Shown: piece after piece, positions 34,949-43,121 of the stretch
How the letters are laid out: each line of letters starts with the position of its first letter
How positions within the stretch are numbered: the first letter of the stretch is position 1
Assembly: GCF_008364845.1 (NCBI RefSeq)
Contig: NZ_VTTP01000012.1
Coordinates: 1 to 64,000 of the forward strand
Direction: 5' to 3'
Source: Actinotalea subterranea
GTDB taxonomy: Bacteria; Actinomycetota; Actinomycetes; Actinomycetales; Cellulomonadaceae
DNA: 64,000 nt
Program-made: the position numbers and the translations under genes
The notes under the pieces: generated by a model
Database searches by the model: none
The model's input: only the letters and a program-made list of their open reading frames with translations
Told to the model about the DNA's origin: nothing

Positions 34949-35371
34949 CTACTTGGTGACCTCGGTGATCTCGCCGTCCTGGTCGATCTGCCACGTCTTG
35001 CCGGTCTCGGCCGAGTCGGCCTCGATCGTGTACGTGCCGTCCGTGATCGTGATGGTGCCCTGGACCCGGGAGGCTGCGTCCGAGTACGAGTAGGGGACGA
35101 CGAGGAGGCCGTACTTCACGGTCGGCGCCTGGACGTCGCTCGCGAGCATGATCTGGGCCCAGCTGTCGTCCTCGGCGAGTGCGTCGGCGACAGCGGTGCG
35201 GGCGTTCTCGAGGTCCTCCGCGACGTCGACGTCCACCGTCTCGGTCTCGGCGGCGTCGCCGCCACCACCCGAGCCGGTGTCGCTGTCGCTGCTGCACGCG
35301 GTGAGGCCGGCTGCGCCGGTGAGGGCGACCAGCAGGCCGAGGCCGGTGGTCAGCACCTTGTGTCGCTTCAC
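34949..35371 (-). CDS. Small secreted lipoprotein in the glycosidase run
   Basis: 140 residues from GTG 35371 (GGAG upstream). The signal VKRHKVLTTGLGLLVALTGAAGLTACSS ends in a lipobox, LTAC, followed by a Ser/Gly/Asp linker and a short domain DLENARTAVADALAEDDSWAQIMLAS...VQGTITITDGTYTIEADSAETGKTWQIDQDGEITEV. I do not recognise the domain. The beta-hairpin-like TITDGTYTIEADS pattern could be a ligand-binding or sensor module. It sits between two GH3 genes and could present a cue to the LytTR kinase, but this is speculation. Confidence 0.8.
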   Translation of the reverse strand: MKRHKVLTTGLGLLVALTGAAGLTACSSDSDTGSGGGGDAAETETVDVDVAEDLENARTAVADALAEDDSWAQIMLASDVQAPTVKYGLLVVPYSYSDAASRVQGTITITDGTYTIEADSAETGKTWQIDQDGEITEVTK

Positions 35372-35423
35372 TTCTGCTCCCTTGATGAGTTCTGGTCCGG
35401 GCCCACCCCGTGACCGGTGCTGC

Positions 35424-35461
35424 CCGCAGGCGGCCGGCGGCGTGCCGCCGACCACCTGCGG
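35424..35461 (-). terminator. Hairpin after the GH3 lipoprotein gene
   Basis: ccgcagg (35424-35430) pairs with cctgcgg (35455-35461) and an inner cggcggc/gccgccg stem (35435-35441 with 35444-35450) closes on a gt loop. It starts 10 bp after the stop codon at 35471, so it is a likely terminator or partial terminator of the first gene of the run. Confidence 0.6.
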
Positions 35462-35470
35462 TTGGTGCTG

Positions 35471-37888
35471 CTACTCGGAGATCTGACCTGCGTAGTTCAG
35501 GCCGAACCCGAACGTCCAGTCGTTGCCTGCGGCGTCGACGTACGTCGTCATGTCCTGGCTGACACCCTCGGACTGGGACTCGACGGCGTCCATGTCCAGG
35601 GGGAAGCCGATCGGCAGACGCCCCTGGGGCTCGTGCAGCCCCGCCGCGACCGTGAGGGTCGCGAGGTCGCTCACGCCGAACCCGACCAGGACGGCGTCGG
35701 ACTTGGCCTCGAACTCGGCCGGGACGACCGGGTTGTTCGCCTTGACGACGGTGACGACCGGGATGTCCTTGCCCGACGCCTCGACCGCGGCGAGCGCACG
35801 CTCGAACGCGTGGATGTCCGCCTCGTTGGAGATGCGCGACGTGTTGCCGAAGTACGAGCGGTTCTCCTTGGTGCCGTCGGCGAGGACGTCCCCACCGATC
35901 GACGTCGTCCGGACGTTCGCGCCGTCAGCGGTGTACGGCGCCCACTGGAGCGAGAGCGGGTACCACGCCTTGGTCTCGGGGTCCTGACCGGCGGCGTTGA
36001 ACGGGCCGCCGTTGTTCGGCGAGCGCAGGCCGACGAGCACCAGGTCCACGTCGGACAGGTCCGGGGCCGTCTGCGAGACGACCTTGCCCTCGGCGTCGAG
36101 CTCGACGGTGTCCGTCAGGACGGTGCCGAAGATCTGCTCGGCCGCCTCGACGCTCAGCGACGGGCCCTCCGTGTAGACCGCGGGACCGAACAGGCCCGAC
36201 ATGCCCGTGTCGTACGTGTGGGGGATGTAGACGGTCTTGTCCGACCAGTCACCCTCCGCCGCCTCGGCGATCGTGCCGTCGTTCTTGACCATCACGACGG
36301 AGCTGAGCTGGGCGTTGAAGCCCGCCTCGACGTTCTCGGCGGAGCCGACCGTCGCGAGGGACTCCTCGAGCTCGACGAACGGCGAGTCGAACAGACCGGG
36401 CGCGAAGTACATCGTGAGGATGCGTGCACCGGACTCGGCCCAGCGCGTGTCCGCGTCGACCTCGACCGTGCCGGCCTCGAACTCGGCCTGCCACGCGTCG
36501 TACGCCTCGAGGATGTGCTCGGAGGTGTTCACGCCACCGAACATGTCGATGCCGTTCTTCAGGACCGCGACGTAGCGCTCGACGGGGGTCATGCTCTCGG
36601 CGCCCCACGCGGTGCCGAGGAACGCGCCCTCGTCGGTGATGCCGGTCATGACGGCCCAGTCGGTGACGATGGCGCCCTTGAAGCCGATGTCCTCACGGAT
36701 CTGGCGCATGAGCTCGGTGTTGTACGCCGTGCCGATGACCTGCTCGCCGGCGACGGGGTTGCCGTCCTCACCGAGCATGATCGAGTAGGCGGTCATCATC
36801 GCGAGGGAGTCGGTCGCCGCAGCGAACACGGACGCGTGGTCGTCGAGGCCCTCACCCGGGACGGCGTACTTGCCGACGCTCGTGTGGGACTCGCGGCCGC
36901 CCTCGCCCGAGCCGTCGCCCGGCGCGTGCTTGATGGTCGTCGGGACGCTGTTGACGCCCCAGCCCACGTTGGTGCCGTCCTCGTCGTACGTGCCCTGGAA
37001 GCCCTTGACGTACGCGGCGGCGAGCTCGCCGGCCAGCTCGGGGTTCTCACCGAGCGTGCCCGCGACGCGGAGCCAGCGGGGCTCGGTCGCGAGGTCGATC
37101 TGCGGGCTCAGGGCGTTGGAGATGCCCAGGGCGCGGTACTCGTCGGAGACGACCCGGCCGAAGTCCTCGACGATCGCGGGGTCAGCGGTCGCGGCGAGGC
37201 CCAGGACCGACGGCCACAGGGAGACGCCGGCGCCGGTCTCGATGTACTCCGAGCCCGACTGCGCCTCGGAGCGGGGGTCAGAGCTGAAGTTCGCGGGGAT
37301 GTACGGCTCGTCCTCCGTGGCGATGGACTCGACGTACGCCTGCATCGCGTTGACCCAGGTGACGTTCTCCGTCACGTCGGACCCGCCCGCGTTCAGCACG
37401 TTGCGGAGCTTGTCCTGCGACAGGTAGGTCTCCTGCGCCTCGGTGAGGCCGTCCGCCGGGGTGCGCTCGTGGGAGCTGAAGAGCATCAGCCCGGAGATCT
37501 GCTCGGTGGTCAGCTGGGACGCGAGGTCGGCGGCACGCTCGCTCGCCTCGACCCGCCAGTCCTCCCAGACGTCGAGCTCGCCGTTGGCGTTCATGTCCTT
37601 GAACGCCAGGGTCGAGCCGTCGACCTCCTCCTCCAGCAGCGTGATGCCGCTGTCGGCACCGAAGGACAGCGTCGCGCCGTCGCCGGGGTTCTCGACGATC
37701 GTGAAGGCCGTCGTGCCGTCGGTGACCTCACGCTCGACGTAGTGGTTGGCGTCCGTCGTCGCGTCGGGCTCCGGCGAGGTGGCGGTGCAACCCGCAAGGG
37801 CGACCAGGGCGAGTCCGGCGACTGCTGCCGTCCCCTGGACACTCATCGTCTTGCCGGCGCGTCCTCGCGCCGTTGTCGTTGTCTTCAT
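35471..37888 (-). CDS. Secreted family 3 glycoside hydrolase lipoprotein
   Basis: 805 residues. Lipoprotein signal with lipobox LAGC (Cys34). The N-terminal barrel contains LFSSHERTPADGLTEAQ, the arm SPQIDLATEPRWLRVAGTLGENP, the KH motif TIKHAPGDGSGEGGRESH and the nucleophile Asp410 in GFKGAIVTDWAVMTG; the C-terminal domain follows. The layout matches secreted exo-beta-glucan glucohydrolase-type GH3. It is the first gene downstream of the LytTR boxes at 38073-38102 and therefore the probable operon head. ATG 37888 has AAGGGAAGG nearby. Activity on plant beta-glucans is inferred from the family. Confidence 0.92.
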   Translation of the reverse strand: MKTTTTARGRAGKTMSVQGTAAVAGLALVALAGCTATSPEPDATTDANHYVEREVTDGTTAFTIVENPGDGATLSFGADSGITLLEEEVDGSTLAFKDMNANGELDVWEDWRVEASERAADLASQLTTEQISGLMLFSSHERTPADGLTEAQETYLSQDKLRNVLNAGGSDVTENVTWVNAMQAYVESIATEDEPYIPANFSSDPRSEAQSGSEYIETGAGVSLWPSVLGLAATADPAIVEDFGRVVSDEYRALGISNALSPQIDLATEPRWLRVAGTLGENPELAGELAAAYVKGFQGTYDEDGTNVGWGVNSVPTTIKHAPGDGSGEGGRESHTSVGKYAVPGEGLDDHASVFAAATDSLAMMTAYSIMLGEDGNPVAGEQVIGTAYNTELMRQIREDIGFKGAIVTDWAVMTGITDEGAFLGTAWGAESMTPVERYVAVLKNGIDMFGGVNTSEHILEAYDAWQAEFEAGTVEVDADTRWAESGARILTMYFAPGLFDSPFVELEESLATVGSAENVEAGFNAQLSSVVMVKNDGTIAEAAEGDWSDKTVYIPHTYDTGMSGLFGPAVYTEGPSLSVEAAEQIFGTVLTDTVELDAEGKVVSQTAPDLSDVDLVLVGLRSPNNGGPFNAAGQDPETKAWYPLSLQWAPYTADGANVRTTSIGGDVLADGTKENRSYFGNTSRISNEADIHAFERALAAVEASGKDIPVVTVVKANNPVVPAEFEAKSDAVLVGFGVSDLATLTVAAGLHEPQGRLPIGFPLDMDAVESQSEGVSQDMTTYVDAAGNDWTFGFGLNYAGQISE

Positions 37889-38033
37889 CGACCTTCCCTT
37901 GTGGACTAGCGGCCCTGCCCCCGCGGCACCGGCATGGCCGGTCGTCGGAAGGGCCGGCGGGAGTGCGCGACACCGCGCACCCTGCGAACCGATCGCGGCC
38001 GCCGGACGAGGTTGTCCTTCGGCTGCGCGGCTG

Positions 38034-38039
38034 ACGCTA
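38034..38039 (-). promoter_or_regulatory. Predicted -10 element of the glycosidase run
   Basis: On the minus strand this reads TAGCGT, a TAnnnT hexamer of the actinobacterial housekeeping type. With transcription starting near 38027, the LytTR boxes would be centred at about -50 and -71, the usual position for a LytTR activator. Predicted only. Confidence 0.35.
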
Positions 38040-38072
38040 GCCACGGGCCGGTGCGCCGATCCGGGCCGTTGC

Positions 38073-38102
38073 ACGAACGGTCGGTCTGGACGCACGAACG
38101 GT
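38073..38102 (-). promoter_or_regulatory. Two-box LytTR response-regulator binding site
   Basis: On the minus strand the 9-mer ACCGTTCGT occurs twice (38094-38102 and 38073-38081) with a 12-bp spacer, so a 21-bp period. It matches, at every position, the LytTR consensus [TA][AC][CA]GTTN[AG][TG] of paired 9-bp direct repeats 12-13 bp apart. The identity extends to 12 bp in each copy. The site lies 185 bp upstream of the GH3 lipoprotein and 59 bp upstream of the divergent HAD gene. Confidence 0.75.
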
Positions 38103-38160
38103 CCCGCAGGTCACGGCCAGATCACGGCGAGGTCACGGAACGGGGCTCTACCCTGACCTC

Positions 38161-38808
38161 ATGTACGACACGGTGCTCCTCGACATCGACGGCACCCTGT
38201 GCGACCCGGGGCGCAGCATCCTCACCGCGGCGCAGCACGCGCTGAGGCAGCTCGGGGTCGACGAGCACGACGAGGCGGCGCTGCGGCGCTTCGTCGGGCC
38301 CCCGCTTGAGCCCTCCTTCCGCGACTACTACGGCTTCGCCGAGCCCGACGTGCAGGCCGCCGTCATGCACTACCGGGAGCACTTCTCCGACCACGGGATG
38401 GCCGAGTACCGCCCCTACCCCGGCATCGCGGAGGCGCTCGAGGAGCTGAGGGGCCGAGGGCTGCGCCTCGCCGTCGTCACCGCGAAGATCCAGCCCTTCG
38501 CCGAGCAGGCGCTGCGCACGACCGGCCTGCTCGGCTTCTTCGAGCTCGTCAGCGGACGCGCACCGGACGAGGTCGTCGAGAAGTCGGTGACCCTCCGCGC
38601 CGCCCTGGCACGCCTGAGCCCAGCGCCCGCCAACCCGGTGATGGTCGGCGACCGACGCCACGACGTCGAGGCCGCACGAGCCAACGACATCGAGTCCATC
38701 GGGGTCCTCTACGGCTACGGCACCCGCGAGGAGCTCGAGCACGCCGGCGCGACCCACCTGGCGGCGGTGCCGGCCGACATCGTCGACGTGGTCGCTGGCC
38801 GCTCCTGA
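38161..38808 (+). CDS. HAD-family hydrolase (phosphoglycolate-phosphatase-like)
   Basis: 215 residues. HAD motif I DTVLLDIDGTLCDPG, cap domain with FVGPPLEPSFRDYYGF, motif II VVTAKIQPFAEQAL, motif III Lys in EVVEKSVTL and motif IV VMVGDRRHDVEAARAN. This is the Gph/PgmB-type layout; the substrate is a small phosphate ester. An actinobacterial -10-like TACCCT sits 6 bp before the ATG, so the transcript is probably leaderless. It diverges from the GH3 run and shares the intergenic region containing the LytTR boxes. Confidence 0.92.
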   Translation: MYDTVLLDIDGTLCDPGRSILTAAQHALRQLGVDEHDEAALRRFVGPPLEPSFRDYYGFAEPDVQAAVMHYREHFSDHGMAEYRPYPGIAEALEELRGRGLRLAVVTAKIQPFAEQALRTTGLLGFFELVSGRAPDEVVEKSVTLRAALARLSPAPANPVMVGDRRHDVEAARANDIESIGVLYGYGTREELEHAGATHLAAVPADIVDVVAGRS

Positions 38809-38916
38809 CCGGGACGGCCGAGCGCGTGGCACTCAACCCTCGAAGACGTAACCGACGCTTGTGAGCGCCGGCCATCACGCCCGGGGCCGTGGCTCATCGA
38901 ACGACGGCGACGGCGT

Positions 38917-39576
38917 TCACGCCGTCTCCGCAGCCGCCTGATCTCGCCCGTCGAGGAGAGCCGCGAGGAGCCCGACGAGGGCTGCCACGACGAACGCCTG
39001 GAGGTGGTGCGGCGGTGCGGCGCTCATCCCGTGGACCCCGTCCAGCCGGCCGAGAACCGAGGCGGTCGCCCACCACGGCAGCAGCGGCGCCACGTAGCCG
39101 CCGACGATCACGCAGAGCGCGACGACCCGGAGGCGACGCCCGGCGTCGGCGCCCAGCTCCGCGGTCCTCGCGATCGCTCGCAGCAGAGGGAGGAGCGCGA
39201 CCGCAGCGACGAGCACGGCTGCACCGCGGACCAGGACGTCGGCCCGCGAGAGGAACCGCTCGCCCAAGGACGCGTCGGGGGCATGGATCACGACGATCCC
39301 CAGCGGGTCCGACCGCGGGTCGGTGTCGGGCGCTCCACCTGCCGGTACTCCGCTGACGCGCACACCGTCGAACGGCTCCCCGCCCACATCGAGCGCTAGG
39401 TCGGCACCCAGACCGTCGGAGGTGGTCAGCCGCACGGGCACCGCGACCTCTTCCAGGACGTCCCCGGCCGCGTCGAGCATCTGGAGCACACCGACCATCA
39501 CGCCGATCGCACCGAGCACCACGAGCACCGGGCCCAGCACCGCGGCGACCCGCTGCCACGCCGTACCAACCGTCAC
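38917..39576 (-). CDS. Uncharacterised membrane protein
   Basis: 219 residues with four hydrophobic segments (VLGPVLVVLGAIGVMVGVLQML; VLVRGAAVLVAAVALLPLLRAI; VVALCVIVGGYVAPLLPWWA; LQAFVVAALVGLLAALLDG). An extracytoplasmic loop of about 65 residues lies between helices 1 and 2 (VPVRLTTSDGLGADLALDVGGEPFDGVRV). The arrangement resembles DUF2975-type four-helix membrane proteins. I do not recognise a function. It stands alone between the HAD and DapA-like genes. Confidence 0.75.
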   Translation of the reverse strand: MTVGTAWQRVAAVLGPVLVVLGAIGVMVGVLQMLDAAGDVLEEVAVPVRLTTSDGLGADLALDVGGEPFDGVRVSGVPAGGAPDTDPRSDPLGIVVIHAPDASLGERFLSRADVLVRGAAVLVAAVALLPLLRAIARTAELGADAGRRLRVVALCVIVGGYVAPLLPWWATASVLGRLDGVHGMSAAPPHHLQAFVVAALVGLLAALLDGRDQAAAETA

Positions 39577-39660
39577 GACATCAACCTCCCGTCGCGCAGC
39601 GTAGTGACGGGAGCAGACGGTCGATGACCGCCGACGCCGGGCAGCCCGTCGCCGGGTGCG

Positions 39661-40554
39661 TCAGTCGGCGAGGGCCAGCTCGTCGACCACAGCGGCCACG
39701 CGCGCCCGCGCCGCCGCGTCGAGCCCTCGCACAGGCCTGGGCAGGCTGTCCGGCCCGACGAGCCCGAGGTGCTCGGCGACGGCCGCGGAGACCCTGAGGC
39801 TGCCGTGCTCCGCGATCAGCGCCCAGAGGGGCGCGAGCCGCGCCGACTCCGCGGTCGCGGCGGCGTGGTCGCCCGCGAGCGCCGCTCGGGTGAGGGCGAG
39901 CGCGGGTGACGGCAGCGTCCCGGCGATAGCCGAATACCAGAGGTCGCAGCCGGCGATCAGTCCGGTCGCCGCGAGGCCGTCGCCGGAGATGCCGAGGGCG
40001 ACCGAGGGCGGGACGCGGTCCCGGATCGACCGGACGCGAGCCGCAGCCCGAGCCGGGTCGGTCGGGCCGCCCGGGATCTTGATCGACGCGACGCCTGGCA
40101 GCGCCGCGACCCGCGCGTAGAGGTCCTCGCTGAAGGTGACGTGGGTGGTGCCGGGGTTGTCGTAGACGACCAGCGGTACCGAGAGCCCCGCGGTCACGTC
40201 CTCGAACAGCCCGAACACCTCGTCGTGCCCGAGGCGTTGGTACGTGACGGGTGCGAGCAGGACGGCGCGCGCTCCTGCCTCCTGGGCGTCGTCGGCCAGA
40301 CGCTGCACCTGGGAGGTCCGGAGCGCGCCGATGCCGACCATCACGGGGACGTCGCCCGCGTGCTGCACGGCGAGGCTCGCGACGCGGCGCCGCTCGTCGC
40401 GGTCGAGGTACATGTAGGAGCCGGTCGACCCGAGCGCCGTGATGGAGTCGACCCCCGCCGACGCGAGTCGCTCGACCAGGCGCGCGAACGCCGGCTCGTC
40501 GAGGGCGTCGTCGCGCAACGGCGTGAGAGGGAAGGCGCTGAGGCCGGTGAACAT
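39661..40554 (-). CDS. DapA/NAL-family aldolase (dihydrodipicolinate-synthase-like)
   Basis: 297 residues. TIM barrel with GLSAFPLTPLRDD, the substrate loop ALGSTGSYMYLDRDERRR, LAPVTYQRLGHDEVFGLFEDV, the Tyr-containing LVVYDNPGTTHV and Schiff-base Lys in ASIKIPGGP. These are family hallmarks for a Class I aldolase that condenses or cleaves a keto acid. True DapA has a GTTGE motif; here ALGSTGSY, so a side-branch lyase is more likely than lysine biosynthesis. ATG 40554 was chosen next to the fold; the frame is open 12 codons further. Confidence 0.9.
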   Translation of the reverse strand: MFTGLSAFPLTPLRDDALDEPAFARLVERLASAGVDSITALGSTGSYMYLDRDERRRVASLAVQHAGDVPVMVGIGALRTSQVQRLADDAQEAGARAVLLAPVTYQRLGHDEVFGLFEDVTAGLSVPLVVYDNPGTTHVTFSEDLYARVAALPGVASIKIPGGPTDPARAAARVRSIRDRVPPSVALGISGDGLAATGLIAGCDLWYSAIAGTLPSPALALTRAALAGDHAAATAESARLAPLWALIAEHGSLRVSAAVAEHLGLVGPDSLPRPVRGLDAAARARVAAVVDELALAD

Positions 40555-40741
40555 GGGGGCTCCGTCCCGGTCGGACGCACCATCGTGCACGACGGCGGCG
40601 CGCGCACGTCAGGCCGACGCTCCGGGGTGCCCGCGGCCCACGGCTACGCCATCGCGCGCCTGAGGGTGCGCCTGCGCTGTCACTAGAATGTCCGGTCGTG
40701 CAATCTAATGTACGATGGGCACTATTCTGACAGGAGGCGCG

Positions 40742-41383
40742 ATGGACTGGCGCAGACCCACCGAGGCACTGATCCCGGGCCTCGAAGGAGCGGCGCTGCG
40801 ACAGCTCTACGCGGTCGACGCCCCGCAGACGGCCGGTGACGTGCACGAGCGCGCGGGAACGGGCTCTCGCAACGGCATCCGCTACGCGCTGGACCGGTTG
40901 TCCGACCAAGGCATCGTGGTGCGCACCACCGTCGGCAACACCGCCGTCTACGAGCTCAACCGGGACCACTTGGCGTACACCGCCTTGGACGCGGCTCTGC
41001 GCACCTACAGCCCCTACGCCGAGCTCCGAGACCGGCTCCGCACGCTCGCCGGCGGCTGCACGTGGAACGGTCCCCTGTTCTCCTTGGCGGTGTACGGGTC
41101 GGTCGCGCGCGGTGAGGCCGGCCCGGACTCCGACGTCGACCTGCTGCTGGTCCTGCCGGACGGACGCGACGCCGACGACGCACAGGTCGACGACCTGGTC
41201 GAAGCCCTCCACGTCGCGGTCAGGCGGTGGACCGGCAACCGCGCCCACGTCAACGTGCAGAAGCTGAGTCAGGTCCACATGGCGGCGGCCGAGCGCAACC
41301 CGATCTTCATGTCCTGGTTGGGTGACGCAGACTTCGTGTTCGGGAAGGACGTCGTCGCGCAGGCGAAGGGGGCAGTGGGATGA
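40742..41383 (+). CDS. wHTH-nucleotidyltransferase protein (MNT-type antitoxin of an MNT/HEPN pair)
   Basis: 213 residues from ATG 40742 (AGGAGG 40732-40737). Residues 20-75 are a winged helix (EGAALRQLYAVDAPQTAGDVHERAGTGSRNGIRYALDRLSDQGIVVRTTVGNTAVYEL) and residues 105-200 a minimal nucleotidyltransferase with YGSVARGEAGPDSDVDLLLVL, the GSxARG...SDxD signature. In MNT/HEPN systems this protein neutralises HEPN RNase toxins by adding nucleotides to them. The next gene, overlapping by 4 bp, encodes a HEPN protein but is frameshifted. Repeated aatgt elements before the gene may be an autoregulatory site. Confidence 0.88.
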   Translation: MDWRRPTEALIPGLEGAALRQLYAVDAPQTAGDVHERAGTGSRNGIRYALDRLSDQGIVVRTTVGNTAVYELNRDHLAYTALDAALRTYSPYAELRDRLRTLAGGCTWNGPLFSLAVYGSVARGEAGPDSDVDLLLVLPDGRDADDAQVDDLVEALHVAVRRWTGNRAHVNVQKLSQVHMAAAERNPIFMSWLGDADFVFGKDVVAQAKGAVG

Positions 41384-41789
41384 GCCCACGCCACACGGGC
41401 CGCGTGGCGGACATGACGACTGCCGACGTCCGAGTCCGCGCAGCCGCCGCACGGAAGTTCCTCGAGGTCGCCCAGTCGCCGAGGAGGACGACACCAGCTA
41501 CCGCCTCGTCTGCGCCTCGCTCGCGGTTCTGTCGGGCATCGCGGCGAGCGACGCCATCTGTGGACAGGTACTCAAGCAGCGCTCACGCGGCCAGGACCAC
41601 CACCAGGCAGTCGAGATGCTCCGCACCGTGCGAAACGCCGGGCCTGCCGCGAAGGCCCTGTCGACGCTTCTCGACATCAAGGACGCCGCCCAGTACGGCA
41701 CGGATGGCCTGCCGGCGGACAAGACCGCACACGCACTCAGAGCCGCAGAAGCCGTCGTGGACCAGATGGAGGCAATCCTGCGCTCGTGA
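41380..41789 (+). pseudogene. HEPN-domain protein, frameshifted (toxin half of an MNT/HEPN pair)
   Basis: The product starts at ATG 41380, overlapping the MNT stop (ATGA), with TTADVRVRAAAARKFLEVAQ in one frame, then continues in another frame from about 41476: VAEEDDTSYRLVCASLAVLSGIAASDAICGQVLKQRSRGQDHHQAVEMLRTV and LSTLLDIKDAAQYGTDGL. The joined helices match a HEPN four-helix bundle; RSRGQDHHQ is the family's conserved loop, though not the classic Rx4-6H. The frames join near 41470-41478, with about one base missing. Either the toxin is broken or there is a sequencing error. Confidence 0.7.
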
Positions 41790-41811
41790 GCCACTCGGAC
41801 ACGAGGAGCGG

Positions 41812-43053
41812 TCAGCCGTGGCTGAAGAGCACCGCCCCGTTGCCGTCGCGCACGACGGCCCGCATCGCGTCGACGTCCAGCTCGACGGTGAGGGATCCCT
41901 CCCCATCCTGCGCACGCGCGACGTACACGTAGCGGTTGGTGGTGAGCTCGACCTTCTCGGTGCGGGCGTGGACGAGCCACGGGTGGCGGCGGCGCAGGCC
42001 GATGAGGTCCTGGTGCACCCGGTACATCCACCGGCCCTCGTCGCCGTGCGCGCCTGGGTGCTCGCGCAGGGCGGGGCGCACGGTGTCGTCGCCGCCGAGG
42101 CGCTCCTCCTTGACGCCGGTGAACGCGAGCTCGTCGCCGTAGTACACGGACGGCACGCCGCCGGTGGTCATGAGGACGACGAGCGCGAGGACCGCGCCGC
42201 TGGCGCCGACCCTGCTGGCGATGCGGGTGACGTCGTGGTTGCCGACGAACGTGTGCGGCGTGAAGTGCTCGAGGAACCCGTTGTGGCGGGTGAGGCACCA
42301 GTCGAGCTCGAAGAAGTTGCGGTCGAGCAGCGAGCCCCACACCGCCTTCCACAGCTCGTACTGGGTGACGGAGTCCATGCCGGAGGCGGTGACGACACCG
42401 GCGTAGTCGCCGTGGATGACCTCCCCCACGATCCAGGCGTCGGGGTGGTGGGCACGGACGGTGGGCAGCACGGCCGCCCAGAACTCGGGCGGGACGGCGT
42501 AGGCGGCGTCGAGCCGCCAGCCGTCGGCGCCCCGGTCCAGCCAGTGCCGCATGACGGTGGTGACGTACTGCACGACCTCGGGACGGCTGTGGTCGAGCGC
42601 GACGAGGGTGCGGTGGCCCTCGAAGTCGGCGGCGCGAGGCCCGCCGGGCGCCTCCCAGTCGATGCTGAAGTACGGGGCGTAGCGACTGCCCGACCCCTCC
42701 CGCAGAGCCTGGACGAACCAGGGATGGCCGGCCCCGACGTGGTTGAACACCCCGTCGAGGACGAGGCGCAGCCCTCGCTCGCGGCACGCTGCGACGAGCG
42801 TGTCGAAGTCGTGGTCATCGCCCAGACGACGGTCGATCGCGAGGTGGTTGGTGGTGTCGTACCCGTGGGTCTGCGACTCGAAGATGGGACCGAGCGAGAG
42901 CCCGGACGCGCCGAGCCCGACGGCGTGGTCCAACCAGCGGCCCAGGTGCTCGAGACGGTGGCCGGCGTCGTCGGGCGAGCGGTCGCGGACGGGCGCGCCC
43001 GTCATGCCCAGCGGGTAGACGTGCCACAGGACGCAGTGCTCGACCCAGCCCAT
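41812..43053 (-). CDS. Family 13 alpha-amylase-like glycoside hydrolase
   Basis: 413 residues. (beta/alpha)8 barrel with the four conserved GH13 regions: LVLDGVFNHVG, GWRLDAAY (nucleophile Asp182), WIVGEVIHG (acid/base Glu211) and FVGNHDVTRI (Asp274). No signal peptide, so it acts on alpha-glucans or maltooligosaccharides in the cytoplasm. It opens VEHCVLWHVYPLG. It diverges from a TetR gene across 68 bp containing a near-perfect 21-bp palindrome, indicating TetR control. Confidence 0.93.
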   Translation of the reverse strand: MGWVEHCVLWHVYPLGMTGAPVRDRSPDDAGHRLEHLGRWLDHAVGLGASGLSLGPIFESQTHGYDTTNHLAIDRRLGDDHDFDTLVAACRERGLRLVLDGVFNHVGAGHPWFVQALREGSGSRYAPYFSIDWEAPGGPRAADFEGHRTLVALDHSRPEVVQYVTTVMRHWLDRGADGWRLDAAYAVPPEFWAAVLPTVRAHHPDAWIVGEVIHGDYAGVVTASGMDSVTQYELWKAVWGSLLDRNFFELDWCLTRHNGFLEHFTPHTFVGNHDVTRIASRVGASGAVLALVVLMTTGGVPSVYYGDELAFTGVKEERLGGDDTVRPALREHPGAHGDEGRWMYRVHQDLIGLRRRHPWLVHARTEKVELTTNRYVYVARAQDGEGSLTVELDVDAMRAVVRDGNGAVLFSHG

Positions 43054-43062
43054 GCGATCTCC

Positions 43063-43083
43063 TTATTGAGGCAGACTCACTAA
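43063..43083. promoter_or_regulatory. Candidate TetR operator
   Basis: Arms TTATTGAG and CTCACTAA around the centre GCAGA form an imperfect palindrome (7 of 8 pairs) in the 68-bp space between divergent amylase and TetR genes. Its position suits repression of both. Confidence 0.5.
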
Positions 43084-43121
43084 CGAGGAGAGGCTAGTTC
43101 ACCTGCGGTAGCGTCCACAAG

